From Sphingopyxis sp. (GTDB lineage Bacteria > Pseudomonadota > Alphaproteobacteria > Sphingomonadales > Sphingomonadaceae): a stretch of DNA of 64,000 nucleotides. Within the stretch, counting starts at the first letter, position 1, and every line of letters starts with the position of its first letter. The position numbers were made by a program, and so were the translations under genes. The stretch lies in assembly GCA_016793775.1 (NCBI GenBank), contig JAEULK010000076.1, positions 16,521 to 80,520 on the forward strand. The letters are read 5' to 3'. The notes under the pieces were generated by a model. The model was not told the origin of the DNA. It did no database searches and worked only from the letters and a program-made list of their open reading frames with translations. This document shows, in pieces, positions 7,225 to 16,109 of this stretch.

Positions 7225-9108
7225 TTATGAGAACTCGGGATTCCGTCGGGCTTGCAACGCAGCTGCAATTTCTGCCAGCGCCTCGGGATTTTCGATCGTT
7301 GGCGACATAACGACATCTTTTCCGTTGGCTAGCCCGCGAATAGCTGCCCGGAGAATCTTCCCCGATCGGGTCTTGGGCAGCGCACTGACGAGGATCGCCT
7401 GCTTCAAGGCGGCGACCGGTCCCAATTCCTGGCGGACAAGAGATATGATTTCTCCCGGCAGTTCCTCGCCCGCGATTACACCGCTCTTTACGACCGCAAG
7501 GGCGAGGGGGATCATGCCCTTGAGGCGGTCGTCGGCGCCGATAACGGCGCATTCGGCGATTGCGGGATGCTTCGCGATGATCTGTTCGATCTGTCCCGTC
7601 GACAGGCGATGGCCGGCGACGTTGATGATGTCGTCGGTGCGGCCCATGATATGGACGAAACCGTCGGTATCGATGTGGCCGGCATCGCCGCTTTCATAGT
7701 CGCCAGCAAAGCTTTGGAACGCGCGGAGGTAGCCATCGGCATTGTTCCATAGTGACGAATAACAACCGGGAGGGAGTGGAGTCGCGACGACGATGTGGCC
7801 GCTCGCACCGGCCTCGACTGGCTCGCCGTCGTCCCCCAACACCGCGAAGCGGAATCCGGGAACCGGAAAACCTGCACTGCCCGCGCGCCGCCGCGTGTCG
7901 CCGAGCCCGAGACAGGTCGCGACCGCAGGCCAGCCCAGTTCGGTCTGCCACCAATGGTCGATCACCGGAATGTCCAGTTGCCGCTCCGCCCAGATCAACG
8001 TGTCGGGATCGGCACGCTCGCCCGCGAGATACATCGCGCGCAGGCGCCCGGTGCCGATGTCCTGAATGAATCGACCCCCGGGATCCTCCTTGCGGATCGC
8101 GCGGATCGCGGTCGGCGCGGTGAAGAAGATATCGACCTGATGCTTGGTTATCGTGCGCCAGAACGTTCCGGCGTCGGGGGTGCCGACCGGTTTGCCTTCG
8201 AAAAGCAATGTGGTGCATCCCGCGATCAGCGGACCGTAGACGATATAGCTGTGCCCCACGACCCACCCGACGTCGGATGCGGCCCAGAAGGTGTCGCCGG
8301 CTTGGGTTCCATAAATATGACGCATGCTCCACGCGAGCGCCACCGCATGCCCGCCGTTCTGGCGCACCACGCCCTTTGGCGTTCCCGTGGTGCCCGAGGT
8401 GTAGAGGATATAGAGCGGGTCGGTCGCGGCGATCGCGACGCAGGCCGCCGGGCGGGCAGCATCATGGCTTTCGGCCCAGTCATGGTCGCGGCCGTGGATC
8501 AACTCGGCGACACATTGCGGGCGCTGCAACAGCACGACATGCTCGATCCGGTGCGACGCCAATGCGATCGCCTGGTCGACCAGCGGCTTGTAGGGAAGAA
8601 TCCGGCCGCCCTCGATCCCGCACGAGGCGGTCAGCAGGGCGCGCGGTGCTGCATCGTCGATACGCTTGGCGAGTTCGGGGGCAGCGAAGCCGCCGAATAC
8701 GACCGAATGGATCGCCCCGATCCGCGCGCAGGCGAGCATCGCGAAGAGCGTCTCGGGGATCATCGGCATATAGATGATGACGCGGTCGCCTTTGCCGATG
8801 CCGAGGTTCGTCAGCATTCCGGCGGTTCGCGACACGCGCTTCAGAAGTGTGTCGAAATCGATCTGCTGGCGTGTGCCCGCAACCGGACTTTCGTAGATGA
8901 CTGCTATGTCTTTCCCGCGCCCTGCAGCGACATGGCGGTCGACCGCGTTGTAGCAGGTGTTGAGCGTGCCGTCGGCGAACCAGCCTCGGCCCTCGGTCCA
9001 TCCGGTGTGCGGGAGCTCGATCCAGTCGACGGCCCCGGCCGCCTCAAGCCAGAAGGCGTCGGGATCCGAGAGGCTGCTGGTATAGGCGTCTTCGTAAGTT
9101 GCGCTCAT
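7225..9108 (-). CDS. prpE: Propionyl-CoA/acetyl-CoA synthetase (PrpE-like)
   Basis: A 627-residue acetate/propionate-CoA ligase of the ANL superfamily. Features: the N-terminal WFADGTLNTCYNAVDRH segment shared by PrpE and Acs, ATP loop YTSGTTGTPKGVV at 236-248, WWQTELGWP adenylate motif, the hinge region GRTDDIINVAGHRLSTG, and the C-terminal TRSGKILR with the acetylation-regulated lysine. Length and the N-terminal block favour PrpE over Acs. The ATG at 9108 follows the cupin stop by 4 bases. It is last in the operon TonB receptor-cupin-PrpE and its stop lies 2 bases from an IS3 terminus. It probably activates a short acid released by the pathway. Confidence 0.85.
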   Translation of the reverse strand: MSATYEDAYTSSLSDPDAFWLEAAGAVDWIELPHTGWTEGRGWFADGTLNTCYNAVDRHVAAGRGKDIAVIYESPVAGTRQQIDFDTLLKRVSRTAGMLTNLGIGKGDRVIIYMPMIPETLFAMLACARIGAIHSVVFGGFAAPELAKRIDDAAPRALLTASCGIEGGRILPYKPLVDQAIALASHRIEHVVLLQRPQCVAELIHGRDHDWAESHDAARPAACVAIAATDPLYILYTSGTTGTPKGVVRQNGGHAVALAWSMRHIYGTQAGDTFWAASDVGWVVGHSYIVYGPLIAGCTTLLFEGKPVGTPDAGTFWRTITKHQVDIFFTAPTAIRAIRKEDPGGRFIQDIGTGRLRAMYLAGERADPDTLIWAERQLDIPVIDHWWQTELGWPAVATCLGLGDTRRRAGSAGFPVPGFRFAVLGDDGEPVEAGASGHIVVATPLPPGCYSSLWNNADGYLRAFQSFAGDYESGDAGHIDTDGFVHIMGRTDDIINVAGHRLSTGQIEQIIAKHPAIAECAVIGADDRLKGMIPLALAVVKSGVIAGEELPGEIISLVRQELGPVAALKQAILVSALPKTRSGKILRAAIRGLANGKDVVMSPTIENPEALAEIAAALQARRNPEFS

Positions 9109-9112
9109 CGTC

Positions 9113-9505
9113 TCATACCGCCGCGGAAAGATCCTCCAGCAACTTGTGGTCGAGGATCGACGATATTTCGCCTGCTTCATCCAGAAAGGCGATCGGACCA
9201 TAGTTGGTGAAGAGCAGTTCGGTATATTCGGGAAATGCGGTGTGATCGTGCACGACGCCGAGCGGCTCATAACCATAGGTGCCGGGGCCCGCTTCGCCCA
9301 TACGGTACGTCATCCGGCCCTTCGTCACATAATATTCTCCGGCGCCGAGGTGACGGTGCGGTCCGAAGAAGCTGCCCGGCTGGGCGCGGAACAGCACGGT
9401 CCAGCGGCCGGTCTCGGCGCTCGAATAGAGCAATGCAAATTCGATCCCGTCGGCGATCGTTGCCCATTTCATGGCGGCGGGCGGCGTCAGATGTTCGTCC
9501 ATCAT
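9113..9505 (-). CDS. Cupin-fold protein, 2,4'-dihydroxyacetophenone dioxygenase/acetylacetone-cleavage-like
   Basis: A 130-residue single-domain cupin. Potential metal ligands are H50, H52 and E57 (PHRHLGAGEYYV) and H86/H88 (VVHDH), the usual bicupin/cupin motif pattern. The GEYYVTKG and YGYEPLGVVHDHT parts resemble the 2,4'-dihydroxyacetophenone dioxygenase family and Dke1-like diketone-cleaving enzymes (from memory), which split C-C bonds next to a carbonyl with Fe(II) and O2. The start is ATGATG at 9505 or 9502; no strong ribosome-binding site is seen, so coupling to the upstream receptor gene, 23 bases away, is likely. In context it may produce the short acid that PrpE activates. Confidence 0.7.
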   Translation of the reverse strand: MMDEHLTPPAAMKWATIADGIEFALLYSSAETGRWTVLFRAQPGSFFGPHRHLGAGEYYVTKGRMTYRMGEAGPGTYGYEPLGVVHDHTAFPEYTELLFTNYGPIAFLDEAGEISSILDHKLLEDLSAAV

Positions 9506-9528
9506 GTCGAAATACTCGTGTAAGGGGT

Positions 9529-11748
9529 TCAGAAACGGACGGAAAATTCGGCGCCATAGGTCGCGCGCTCGCCATAATAGCGGGGCACGAAACCGAAGCC
9601 GCTCGTGTCGGTGGCGTCGACGATATAGGCCTTGCCGGTCACGTTCTTCGCCCAGGCGGCGAGTTCCCATCCCTGGTCGGGATCGGCGAAGGCGACGCGC
9701 AGATTGAGCAGGCCATAACCTTCGCCCGAACTGATCAGTTCGTCCTGCGCATTGTTGTAATATTTCTTGCCGGTGTAGTTGTATTCGGCGCGCCAGCGCG
9801 TTTCGAACCTGCCGACCGGCACCGTGACTTGTGCAAAGGTCGACAGGGTGAATTTCGGTGCGCCGGGCATGCGGTTGCCCGAAAAGTCGCGCGGATCGCC
9901 GGTCACGGGATCGATCGCACCCGACAGGTAATTCTTGTACTTGGCGTCGAGGATGCCGAGGTTGAGCCCCATGTCGAGCCAGTCCGTCGGTACGGCTGTC
10001 GCCTCGACCTCAATCCCCTTGATCGTGGCGTCGGCCGCATTGTCGAGCCCCAGCGTCGGCACCGCGCTCCCCGCCTGCCGGTTCACTGACAGCACCTGCA
10101 GATCGGTATAGTCGTAGTAGAAGGCCGAGAGGTTCAGTCGCAGGCGGCGATCGAACAAGGTGCTCTTCAGCCCGATTTCATAGGAGGTCAGATATTCGGG
10201 ATCGACCTGCGTCCGCTCGGCGACGCTGGTGATGATGCCGATATTGAAGCCGCCCGCCTTGAACCCGCGGTCGACGCTGGCATAGGCCAGGATGTCGTCG
10301 GTGACGTCAAAGTCGGCCGCGACCCGCCAGGTGAAAGATTTGAAGGTGTCGCGCAGCGCCGCGAAGGGCACCAGCGGCACCGGTGCGCCGTCGGGAATGT
10401 CGGCGTCGAAGAACCCGGGCACCAGGTCGGCGCGGTGCGTCGCGCGGACCTTGTCGATCGTGTAACGGCCGCCAACGGTCAGCCGCAGCGTTGGTATCAC
10501 CGCGTAAGTCGCCTGTCCGAAGATCGCATAGGCGCGGTTCTTGCGCGTCGCGCGCGTGATCAGCGGCAGCGCGCCCTGCGCGAAGGTCAGTTCGCCGAGC
10601 AGGTCGGCATTGCTGTCGGCGCCGAGATCCTCCTGAAAATAGTAAAGTCCGGCGATCGCGTTGAGCGGGCCGTTGTCATAGGCCAGCTGAAACTCCTGCG
10701 TCAGCTGTTCGGCGTCGGTCAGGAAGGTGATCTCGTCGACGCGCTTTGTACCGCCATCGACATCGACGCGGTTGTCGACGTCGCTCTTGTCATAGCCGCT
10801 GATCGACTTGAAGGTGAAGTCGCCGAAGCTTTGCGCGATGTTGAGATTGACGAAGACATTGTCGCTGTAATTGCGCGACTGGCCGTTGAAGTTGAGCAAA
10901 TTGGGATTGTCGGGGAAGGGGTCGGAATAGCCGAACAGGTCGGCTCCGCCCAACGTCCCGACGGGTTTGTTTTCCAGATAGTCGCTGCGGTCGCGGCCGC
11001 CGCCTACCGACAGACGGACGTCGGTGTCATCCGACGGCTGCCAGCGCAGGATCGCGCGAGCGGCGGCTTCGTCGACATTGATCGCGCGGTCGCCGGTAAA
11101 CAGGTTGACCTTCTCGCCGTCACGGCGGCGGACGATCCCCGCGACGCGCAGCGAGAGCGTATCGGCCAGCGGCAGGCTCAGGGCGGCTTCGCCTTCGACC
11201 AGGTCGAAGCGGCCATAGCCGAAGCGGGCATTGCCTTCGAATTCGCCATCGGGAAGCTTCGAGAAAAACTGGATCGCGCCGCCGGTCGTGTTCTTGCCGA
11301 ACAAGGTGCCTTGCGGGCCGCGCACCACCTCGATCCGCTCAAGGTCGAACAGCGAGAAGATCTGGCTGCCGGTCGAGGCGACGACGACATCGTCGCGATA
11401 GATGCTGATCGGCCCGATCGACGATGCGTTGAAATCATTGTTGCCGACGCCGCGGATGAAGATGTTGGGAACGCCGCCGAACGTCTTGATCTCAAGGTTC
11501 GGAACCTGGTCTCCGATCGACAGGCTGTTCGTGAAGCCCGCCTCCCGGATCGCGGTATCATCGAACGCGCTGACCGAGATTGGAACATCCTGAAGATTCT
11601 GCGCGCGCTTCTGGGCGGTAACGACGATTTCGCCGACGCCGCTCTGCGTGGCGCTATCCGTGCTTTCCTGAGCAAAAGCCGGGGTTGCGATGGCGAGCGC
11701 CTGAACAGCGGCGGCGGCGTAAAGCGACGTACGAAACTGGTTTGTCAT
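9529..11748 (-). CDS. TonB-dependent outer-membrane receptor
   Basis: A 739-residue receptor for energised uptake across the outer membrane. It has a signal peptide (cleavage after TPAFA), a TonB-box-like start (GEIVVTAQKRAQNLQDVPISV), a plug domain with the VRGPQGTLFGKNTTGGAI motif, and a C-terminal barrel ending in FSVRF. The FecA-like N-terminal signalling domain is absent. The ATG at 11748 has GGGAGGGGATC just upstream. This is the Caulobacterales/Sphingomonadales type with 'NLQDVPISV'. First gene of the operon with the cupin and PrpE, so its ligand is probably the pathway substrate. Confidence 0.92.
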   Translation of the reverse strand: MTNQFRTSLYAAAAVQALAIATPAFAQESTDSATQSGVGEIVVTAQKRAQNLQDVPISVSAFDDTAIREAGFTNSLSIGDQVPNLEIKTFGGVPNIFIRGVGNNDFNASSIGPISIYRDDVVVASTGSQIFSLFDLERIEVVRGPQGTLFGKNTTGGAIQFFSKLPDGEFEGNARFGYGRFDLVEGEAALSLPLADTLSLRVAGIVRRRDGEKVNLFTGDRAINVDEAAARAILRWQPSDDTDVRLSVGGGRDRSDYLENKPVGTLGGADLFGYSDPFPDNPNLLNFNGQSRNYSDNVFVNLNIAQSFGDFTFKSISGYDKSDVDNRVDVDGGTKRVDEITFLTDAEQLTQEFQLAYDNGPLNAIAGLYYFQEDLGADSNADLLGELTFAQGALPLITRATRKNRAYAIFGQATYAVIPTLRLTVGGRYTIDKVRATHRADLVPGFFDADIPDGAPVPLVPFAALRDTFKSFTWRVAADFDVTDDILAYASVDRGFKAGGFNIGIITSVAERTQVDPEYLTSYEIGLKSTLFDRRLRLNLSAFYYDYTDLQVLSVNRQAGSAVPTLGLDNAADATIKGIEVEATAVPTDWLDMGLNLGILDAKYKNYLSGAIDPVTGDPRDFSGNRMPGAPKFTLSTFAQVTVPVGRFETRWRAEYNYTGKKYYNNAQDELISSGEGYGLLNLRVAFADPDQGWELAAWAKNVTGKAYIVDATDTSGFGFVPRYYGERATYGAEFSVRF

Positions 11749-12024
11749 ATGATCCCCTCCCAGGATGGCGGCGCCCTCTGTCGGGGCGTCCTGTTCGTTC
11801 CCGTTTCTAGGCGAGGGCGGTCGCCAGGCGCATGTGCCTGAGCGGTGCAAAATTTGGCTGAGCGGGAACTGCGTGCGGCGGAAAGCGCACGGAAGGCCGT
11901 GTTTACGTGGCGGCAATTGTCTCATCGCGTAGCCATATTTGTGTCAGCGTGAACCCGGCGGACCCCTCGATTGCATCGCCACGCCAAAAGGCATAGCTTG
12001 CCGCGTTGGAGAGAGGGCGGGCCA

Positions 12025-13032
12025 ATGCTTCTGACCGAGGAACAATGGACATCGGCGCATTTGCCGCCGCCGCGGCAATTGCCGGGATTCCAGGAAGTGT
12101 TCGACCGGACGCATTTCCATTGGGGGCTGAGCAAGGGCAACGGCGAGCGTTACGATGCGCAGGTGCGGCGGCGCGCGATCGACGACTTCGTCTTCACCGA
12201 TATCGTGTGCGATCCGGTCACCGGCTATCGCACGATGGACGATGTGAAGCGCGGGACCGAGGATTATTTCTGCCTGCTCCATTTCGAGGAGGGGAATTGC
12301 CTGCTGCGGCAAGGGCGCAATGAATCGGTGGTGCGGCGCGACACGATCGCGGTGTGGGACAGCACGCGTCCCGCGATGTTCCAGAACAGCGAGCAGTTGC
12401 ACCAGCTGTCGATCATGATCCCGCATCATATGGCGAAAACGATCGTGCCGGGAATCGAGGATATGTGCGGGCTGACCGTCGACGGCAGCGCGGGGCTGGG
12501 AGCGATCCTGCTGTCGCATCTGCGTCAAATCCACCGCACGGTCGAAACGGTGGATCCGCGCGACCGGACGGCCGTGCTTCGCGCAACCGTCGAGCTGGTT
12601 GCGGCGGCCTTTCGCCCTGACGTCGAGCAGCTTGGCGGCACCAATTTCCGGCGTGCGTTGCTCGGCCGGGTGCAGGACCATATCGTTGCGCATCTGGGCG
12701 ACCCCGGATTGTCGGCCGCCAGCATCGCCGCCGCCTTTCGTTTCAGCCCGCGCTATCTCCACCGACTGTTCGAGGAGTTCGGGGTCACCGTCGGAACCTG
12801 GATCCGCGAACGCCGTCTGCTCGCGGCCCGTAGCGACCTGTCGAGCCGGTCGATGGCCTCCTATTCGATCACCGAGATCGCGATGCGACGCGGCTTCGCC
12901 GATGCCTCGCATTTCAGCCACGCATTTCGCGATGCTTTCGGGCTCTCGCCGAGAGCGTTTCGCCGCGCGGCGGCCGAATGTCCCGATGGGATGTCGCCGG
13001 TTCCCTCCCGCCCAAATAAGCCGCCGTTCTGA
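12025..13032 (+). CDS. AraC family transcriptional regulator
   Basis: A 335-residue regulator: N-terminal AraC-binding-like sensing domain (about 1-210; DYFCLLHFEEGNCLLRQG) and C-terminal double helix-turn-helix (about 235-330; SIAAAFRFSPRYLHRLFEE and ITEIAMRRGFADASHFSHAFRDAFGLSPRAFR). The architecture is like FeaR or NahR-type activators of catabolic operons. The ATG at 12025 is preceded by GAGAGAGGGCGGG. It is divergent from the TonB receptor operon, with a 276-base gap, and lies 57 bases upstream of the SDR-E1 operon, so it probably controls both. No clear operator repeat was recognised in the gap. Confidence 0.88.
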   Translation: MLLTEEQWTSAHLPPPRQLPGFQEVFDRTHFHWGLSKGNGERYDAQVRRRAIDDFVFTDIVCDPVTGYRTMDDVKRGTEDYFCLLHFEEGNCLLRQGRNESVVRRDTIAVWDSTRPAMFQNSEQLHQLSIMIPHHMAKTIVPGIEDMCGLTVDGSAGLGAILLSHLRQIHRTVETVDPRDRTAVLRATVELVAAAFRPDVEQLGGTNFRRALLGRVQDHIVAHLGDPGLSAASIAAAFRFSPRYLHRLFEEFGVTVGTWIRERRLLAARSDLSSRSMASYSITEIAMRRGFADASHFSHAFRDAFGLSPRAFRRAAAECPDGMSPVPSRPNKPPF

Positions 13033-13089
13033 CGCAAGTCAGGCCGCCTCCGCTCCCTTAGGTCGAAGAAACGACGATGGGAGAAGGAT

Positions 13090-13863
13090 ATGGGCGACAG
13101 GCTCAGCAACAAGGTCGCGCTGGTTACAGGGGCGGCGCAGGGAATAGGCGCAGCTATTGCACAGGCGATGGCGGCCGAGGGGGCCCGGGTCATTGCGGCC
13201 GACCGCAATTTGGCGGGGTGCCAGGCGCTGGCGGCCGAAAGCGGCATTGCGGCGCTGGCGCTCGATGTGACGAACGAAAGCGACTGGGCCGCGGCGGCCG
13301 ACCATATCGCATCGACCTTTGGTAGCCTTTCGATCCTGGTCAACAACGCGGGCGTCGAACTGGTCAAGCCGATGACCGAGCATAGTCTGGCCGACTGGCG
13401 CGGGCTGATGGCCGTCAATGTCGATGGGCTGTTCCTCGGTTGCCGGACGATGCAGCCGCTGCTTGCGGCGAGTGGCGCGGCGAGCGTCGTCAATATCTCG
13501 TCGATCGCCGGGCTTGTCGGCTATCCCGACCAGCTCGCCTATAACACGTCGAAAGGCGCGGTGCGCCATATGACCAAGAGCCTCGCGATCGAATGGGCAT
13601 CGCATGCGCTGACGATCCGCTGCAATTCGATCCATCCCGGCTGCATTCGCACCCCGATGCTCGAAATGGCGGTCGAGGGTTGGGTGCGCGAAGGGTCGAT
13701 CCCGGCTGAAGACCCGTGGGCCGCGGTCGCTTCGCTGTGCCCGTTGAATCTCGTCGGCAGCCCTCAGGATATTGGGATGGGGGCGGTTTACCTCGCCGGC
13801 GACGAAGCGCGTTTCGTGACCGGGATCGAGCTGGTCATCGACGGCGGATGGGTCGCGCGATGA
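13090..13863 (+). CDS. Short-chain dehydrogenase/reductase (SDR)
   Basis: A 257-residue classical SDR, NAD(P)-dependent alcohol or ketone oxidoreductase. Cofactor motif TGAAQGIG at 13-20, NNAG at 85-88, catalytic S137/S138, Y151 and K155 (YNTSK), and a C-terminal GGW end typical for the family. Aspartate at 38 after beta-2 favours NAD(H). It is the first gene of a tight operon; its stop overlaps the E1 alpha start (ATGA). In this setting it may oxidise a secondary alcohol or reduce a diketone to give the acyloin or 2-oxo acid used by the E1 enzyme; the substrate is not known. Confidence 0.88.
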   Translation: MGDRLSNKVALVTGAAQGIGAAIAQAMAAEGARVIAADRNLAGCQALAAESGIAALALDVTNESDWAAAADHIASTFGSLSILVNNAGVELVKPMTEHSLADWRGLMAVNVDGLFLGCRTMQPLLAASGAASVVNISSIAGLVGYPDQLAYNTSKGAVRHMTKSLAIEWASHALTIRCNSIHPGCIRTPMLEMAVEGWVREGSIPAEDPWAAVASLCPLNLVGSPQDIGMGAVYLAGDEARFVTGIELVIDGGWVAR

Positions 13864-14849
13864 ACGGCGCGAGCAACGCCAGCGACCGGCTGTGGATGTA
13901 TGCCACGATGGTCAAGAGCCGCCATTTCGAGGCGCTGATCAAGCCCGCCTATTTCGAAGGCAAAAGCCCGGTGTTCAATATGGCGAAGGGGCCTTTGCCG
14001 GGAGAGATGCATCTGTCCGACGGGCAGGAACCCTGCGCCGTTGGCGTCTGTGCGCATCTTCGGCCCGGCGATACGATCACGGCGACGCACCGCCCGCACC
14101 ATGTCGCCATCGCCAAAGGGGTCGATCTGGACGCAATGGCCGCGGAGATCTTTGGCAAGGCAAGCGGGCTGGCGGGCGGACGCGGCGGTCATATGCATTT
14201 GTTCGACGCGCGGGTGAATTTCGCCTGTTCGGGCATCATCGCGCAGGGTTTGGGGCCGGCGGTCGGCGCGGCGCTGGCGAGCAAGCTGCGCGGTGACGAT
14301 ACCGTCGCGGTCGCCTTTCTCGGCGAGGGCGCTGCGAACCAGGGGGCCTTTCACGAGGCGCTCAATCTCGCCTCGGTGTGGAAGGTGCCGGCGGTTTTCG
14401 TGATCGAGGACAATGCCTATGGCATCTCGGTCTCCAAGCGCGACTGCACGGCGGTCGAGCGCAACGCCGATCGCGCGGCGGCCTATTCGATGCCCGGCCA
14501 TTTCGTCGCCGGCAATGACGCCGACGCGGTCCACGCCATTGCCGGCGAGGCGATCGCGCGCGCTCGGCGCGGGGAAGGGCCATCGCTGATCGAGATCGAA
14601 ACCTGCCGGCTTGAGGGGCATTTCATGGGCGACGCGGAGGGTTATCGACCCGCAGGCGAGGTCGAACGGTTGAAGGCGCGCGATCCCATTCCGGCCTATC
14701 GCGCGCGCCTGCTCGCCGACGGTTTCGAGGCGATCGACCTCGACCGCGCCGAGGCCGAAGCCCGGGCGGCCGTCGATGCCGCCTTTGCCTTCGCACGCGC
14801 CGCGGCTTATCCCGATCCGGAAGAGGCTTTTGCCCATGTCTTCGCCTGA
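13860..14849 (+). CDS. Thiamine-diphosphate-dependent dehydrogenase E1 component, alpha subunit (AcoA/PdhA-like)
   Basis: A 329-residue E1 alpha subunit. The ThDP/Mg motif is present in variant form, GEGAANQG at 155-162 through VIEDN at 181-185 (usually GDG...NN). RGGHMHLFD and THRPHHVAIAKGVDL are close to acetoin:DCPIP oxidoreductase and branched-chain/pyruvate E1 alpha chains. With E1 beta it decarboxylates a 2-oxo acid, or cleaves an acyloin, and transfers the acyl group to a lipoyl arm. Overlaps the SDR stop by four bases and the E1 beta start by 14 bases, so stoichiometric expression is expected. The acetoin-type reading is an inference from similarity and neighbours. Confidence 0.88.
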   Translation: MNGASNASDRLWMYATMVKSRHFEALIKPAYFEGKSPVFNMAKGPLPGEMHLSDGQEPCAVGVCAHLRPGDTITATHRPHHVAIAKGVDLDAMAAEIFGKASGLAGGRGGHMHLFDARVNFACSGIIAQGLGPAVGAALASKLRGDDTVAVAFLGEGAANQGAFHEALNLASVWKVPAVFVIEDNAYGISVSKRDCTAVERNADRAAAYSMPGHFVAGNDADAVHAIAGEAIARARRGEGPSLIEIETCRLEGHFMGDAEGYRPAGEVERLKARDPIPAYRARLLADGFEAIDLDRAEAEARAAVDAAFAFARAAAYPDPEEAFAHVFA

Positions 14850-15879
14850 TACTGCAACGGCCGTTCGGCCGGCTCGCCGCCTGACCATCGCCCGCGCGAT
14901 CGCCGAAGCGATCGGGCAGGAAATGGAGCGGGATTCCGATGTCCTTGTCATGGGCGAGGATATCGCGAAGCTCGGCGGCGTTTTCGGCACGACAACCGGG
15001 CTGCTCGACCGCTTCGGCCCCGAACGTGTCCGCGACACGCCGATTTCCGAGACCGCCTTCATCGGCGCCGCGGTGGGTCTCGCGGCTTCGGGAATGCGCC
15101 CCGTGGTCGAGCTGATGTTCGTCGATTTCTTCGGCGTGTGCATGGACGCGATTTACAATCTCGCGGCCAAGCAGAGCTATTTTTCGGGCGGGCAGGTGAC
15201 GTGTCCGATGGTGCTGATGACCAGCGTCGGCGGCGGCTATGGCGATGCGGGTCAGCATAGTCAGGCGCTCTACGCGACTTTCGGCCATCTGCCGGGGCTG
15301 AAGGTTGTCATTCCCTCGAACGCGCACGATGCGAAGGGTCTGATGCTGGCGGCCATCCGCGATCCCAACCCGGTGATCTTCATGTATCACAAGGCGCTGC
15401 AGGGCATGGGCTGGCTTGGTACTGTACAGCGGTCGATCACCGATGCGCCGGAGGGCGATTATGTCGTCCCGCTCGGCAAAGCGAAATGCGTGCGCGAGGG
15501 CGAAGATGTCACGGTCGTAGGCCTGGGCCTTTCGGTTCATCAGGCGCTCGATGCCGCCGGGCGGCTCGCCGAAGAGGGTGTTTCGGCCGAGGTCATCGAT
15601 CTGATCAGCATCGCGCCGGTCGACCGCGAAACGGTAAGGGCATCGGTGCGCCGGACCGGGCGGCTGCTCGTCGTCGACGATGATTATCTGAGCTACGGCG
15701 TCGGCGCCGAGATCATCGCCAGCGTCTGCGAAGCGGGCATCCCGCTTCTCGTACCGCCGCAGCGCATTGCCTTTCCCGACATTCCCGTACCCTTCACCCC
15801 GGTGATGGAGCATTTCGTGCTGCCCAATGCCGACAAGGTCGCGGCCGCTGTACGTCAGATGATGGAGGTTCCGAACTGA
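14836..15879 (+). CDS. Thiamine-diphosphate-dependent dehydrogenase E1 component, beta subunit (AcoB/PdhB-like)
   Basis: A 347-residue E1 beta subunit with a transketolase-type pyrimidine-binding domain (GEDIAKLGGVFGTT, then DTPISETAFIGAAVGLAASGMRP in two blocks) and the C-terminal transketolase domain (EVIDLISIAPVD). The conserved glutamate that activates the ThDP aminopyrimidine lies in PISETAF. The ATG at 14836 lies inside the E1 alpha coding end. The stop TGA shares one base with the ATG of the lipoyl protein. Together with E1 alpha it forms an alpha2-beta2 E1; no E2 or E3 gene follows. Confidence 0.88.
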   Translation: MSSPDTATAVRPARRLTIARAIAEAIGQEMERDSDVLVMGEDIAKLGGVFGTTTGLLDRFGPERVRDTPISETAFIGAAVGLAASGMRPVVELMFVDFFGVCMDAIYNLAAKQSYFSGGQVTCPMVLMTSVGGGYGDAGQHSQALYATFGHLPGLKVVIPSNAHDAKGLMLAAIRDPNPVIFMYHKALQGMGWLGTVQRSITDAPEGDYVVPLGKAKCVREGEDVTVVGLGLSVHQALDAAGRLAEEGVSAEVIDLISIAPVDRETVRASVRRTGRLLVVDDDYLSYGVGAEIIASVCEAGIPLLVPPQRIAFPDIPVPFTPVMEHFVLPNADKVAAAVRQMMEVPN

Positions 15880-16109
15880 TGACCGATGTGACGATTCCAT
15901 CCGGCCTGTGGGGCGCCGACGATGAAGCCGCGATTTCGGCATGGCTCTACGCGGACGGCGACCCGGTCGCCGAAGGCGCGATCATTGCCGAGATCATGGT
16001 CGAGAAATCTAGTTATGAGCTCATCGCGCCCGCTGCGGGAACGCTGCAAATCTTGATCGCGGCCGAGGTGCCGGTACGTGCGGGGGCGGTGGCAGCGCAG
16101 ATCGTCTGA
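15879..16109 (+). CDS. Free-standing lipoyl-domain protein (76 aa)
   Basis: A 76-residue single lipoyl/biotinyl domain with nothing else: no peripheral-subunit-binding domain and no acyltransferase core. The lipoylatable lysine is K43 in MVEKSSYEL, followed by the conserved IAPAAG turn; GLWGADDEAAISAWLYADGD is the family's first hairpin. Normal E2 proteins have 400 or more residues, yet here start and stop are clean and the next gene abuts, so this is not an obvious truncation. It should be the acyl carrier for the E1 pair, and the next gene encodes a likely lipoylating ligase. Which protein hands the acyl group to CoA is unknown. Confidence 0.85.
   Translation: MTDVTIPSGLWGADDEAAISAWLYADGDPVAEGAIIAEIMVEKSSYELIAPAAGTLQILIAAEVPVRAGAVAAQIV

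Noticed and set aside
13860-16109. A complete pyruvate or branched-chain dehydrogenase locus
   Set aside because: There is no E2 acyltransferase and no E3 dihydrolipoamide dehydrogenase gene in the window.
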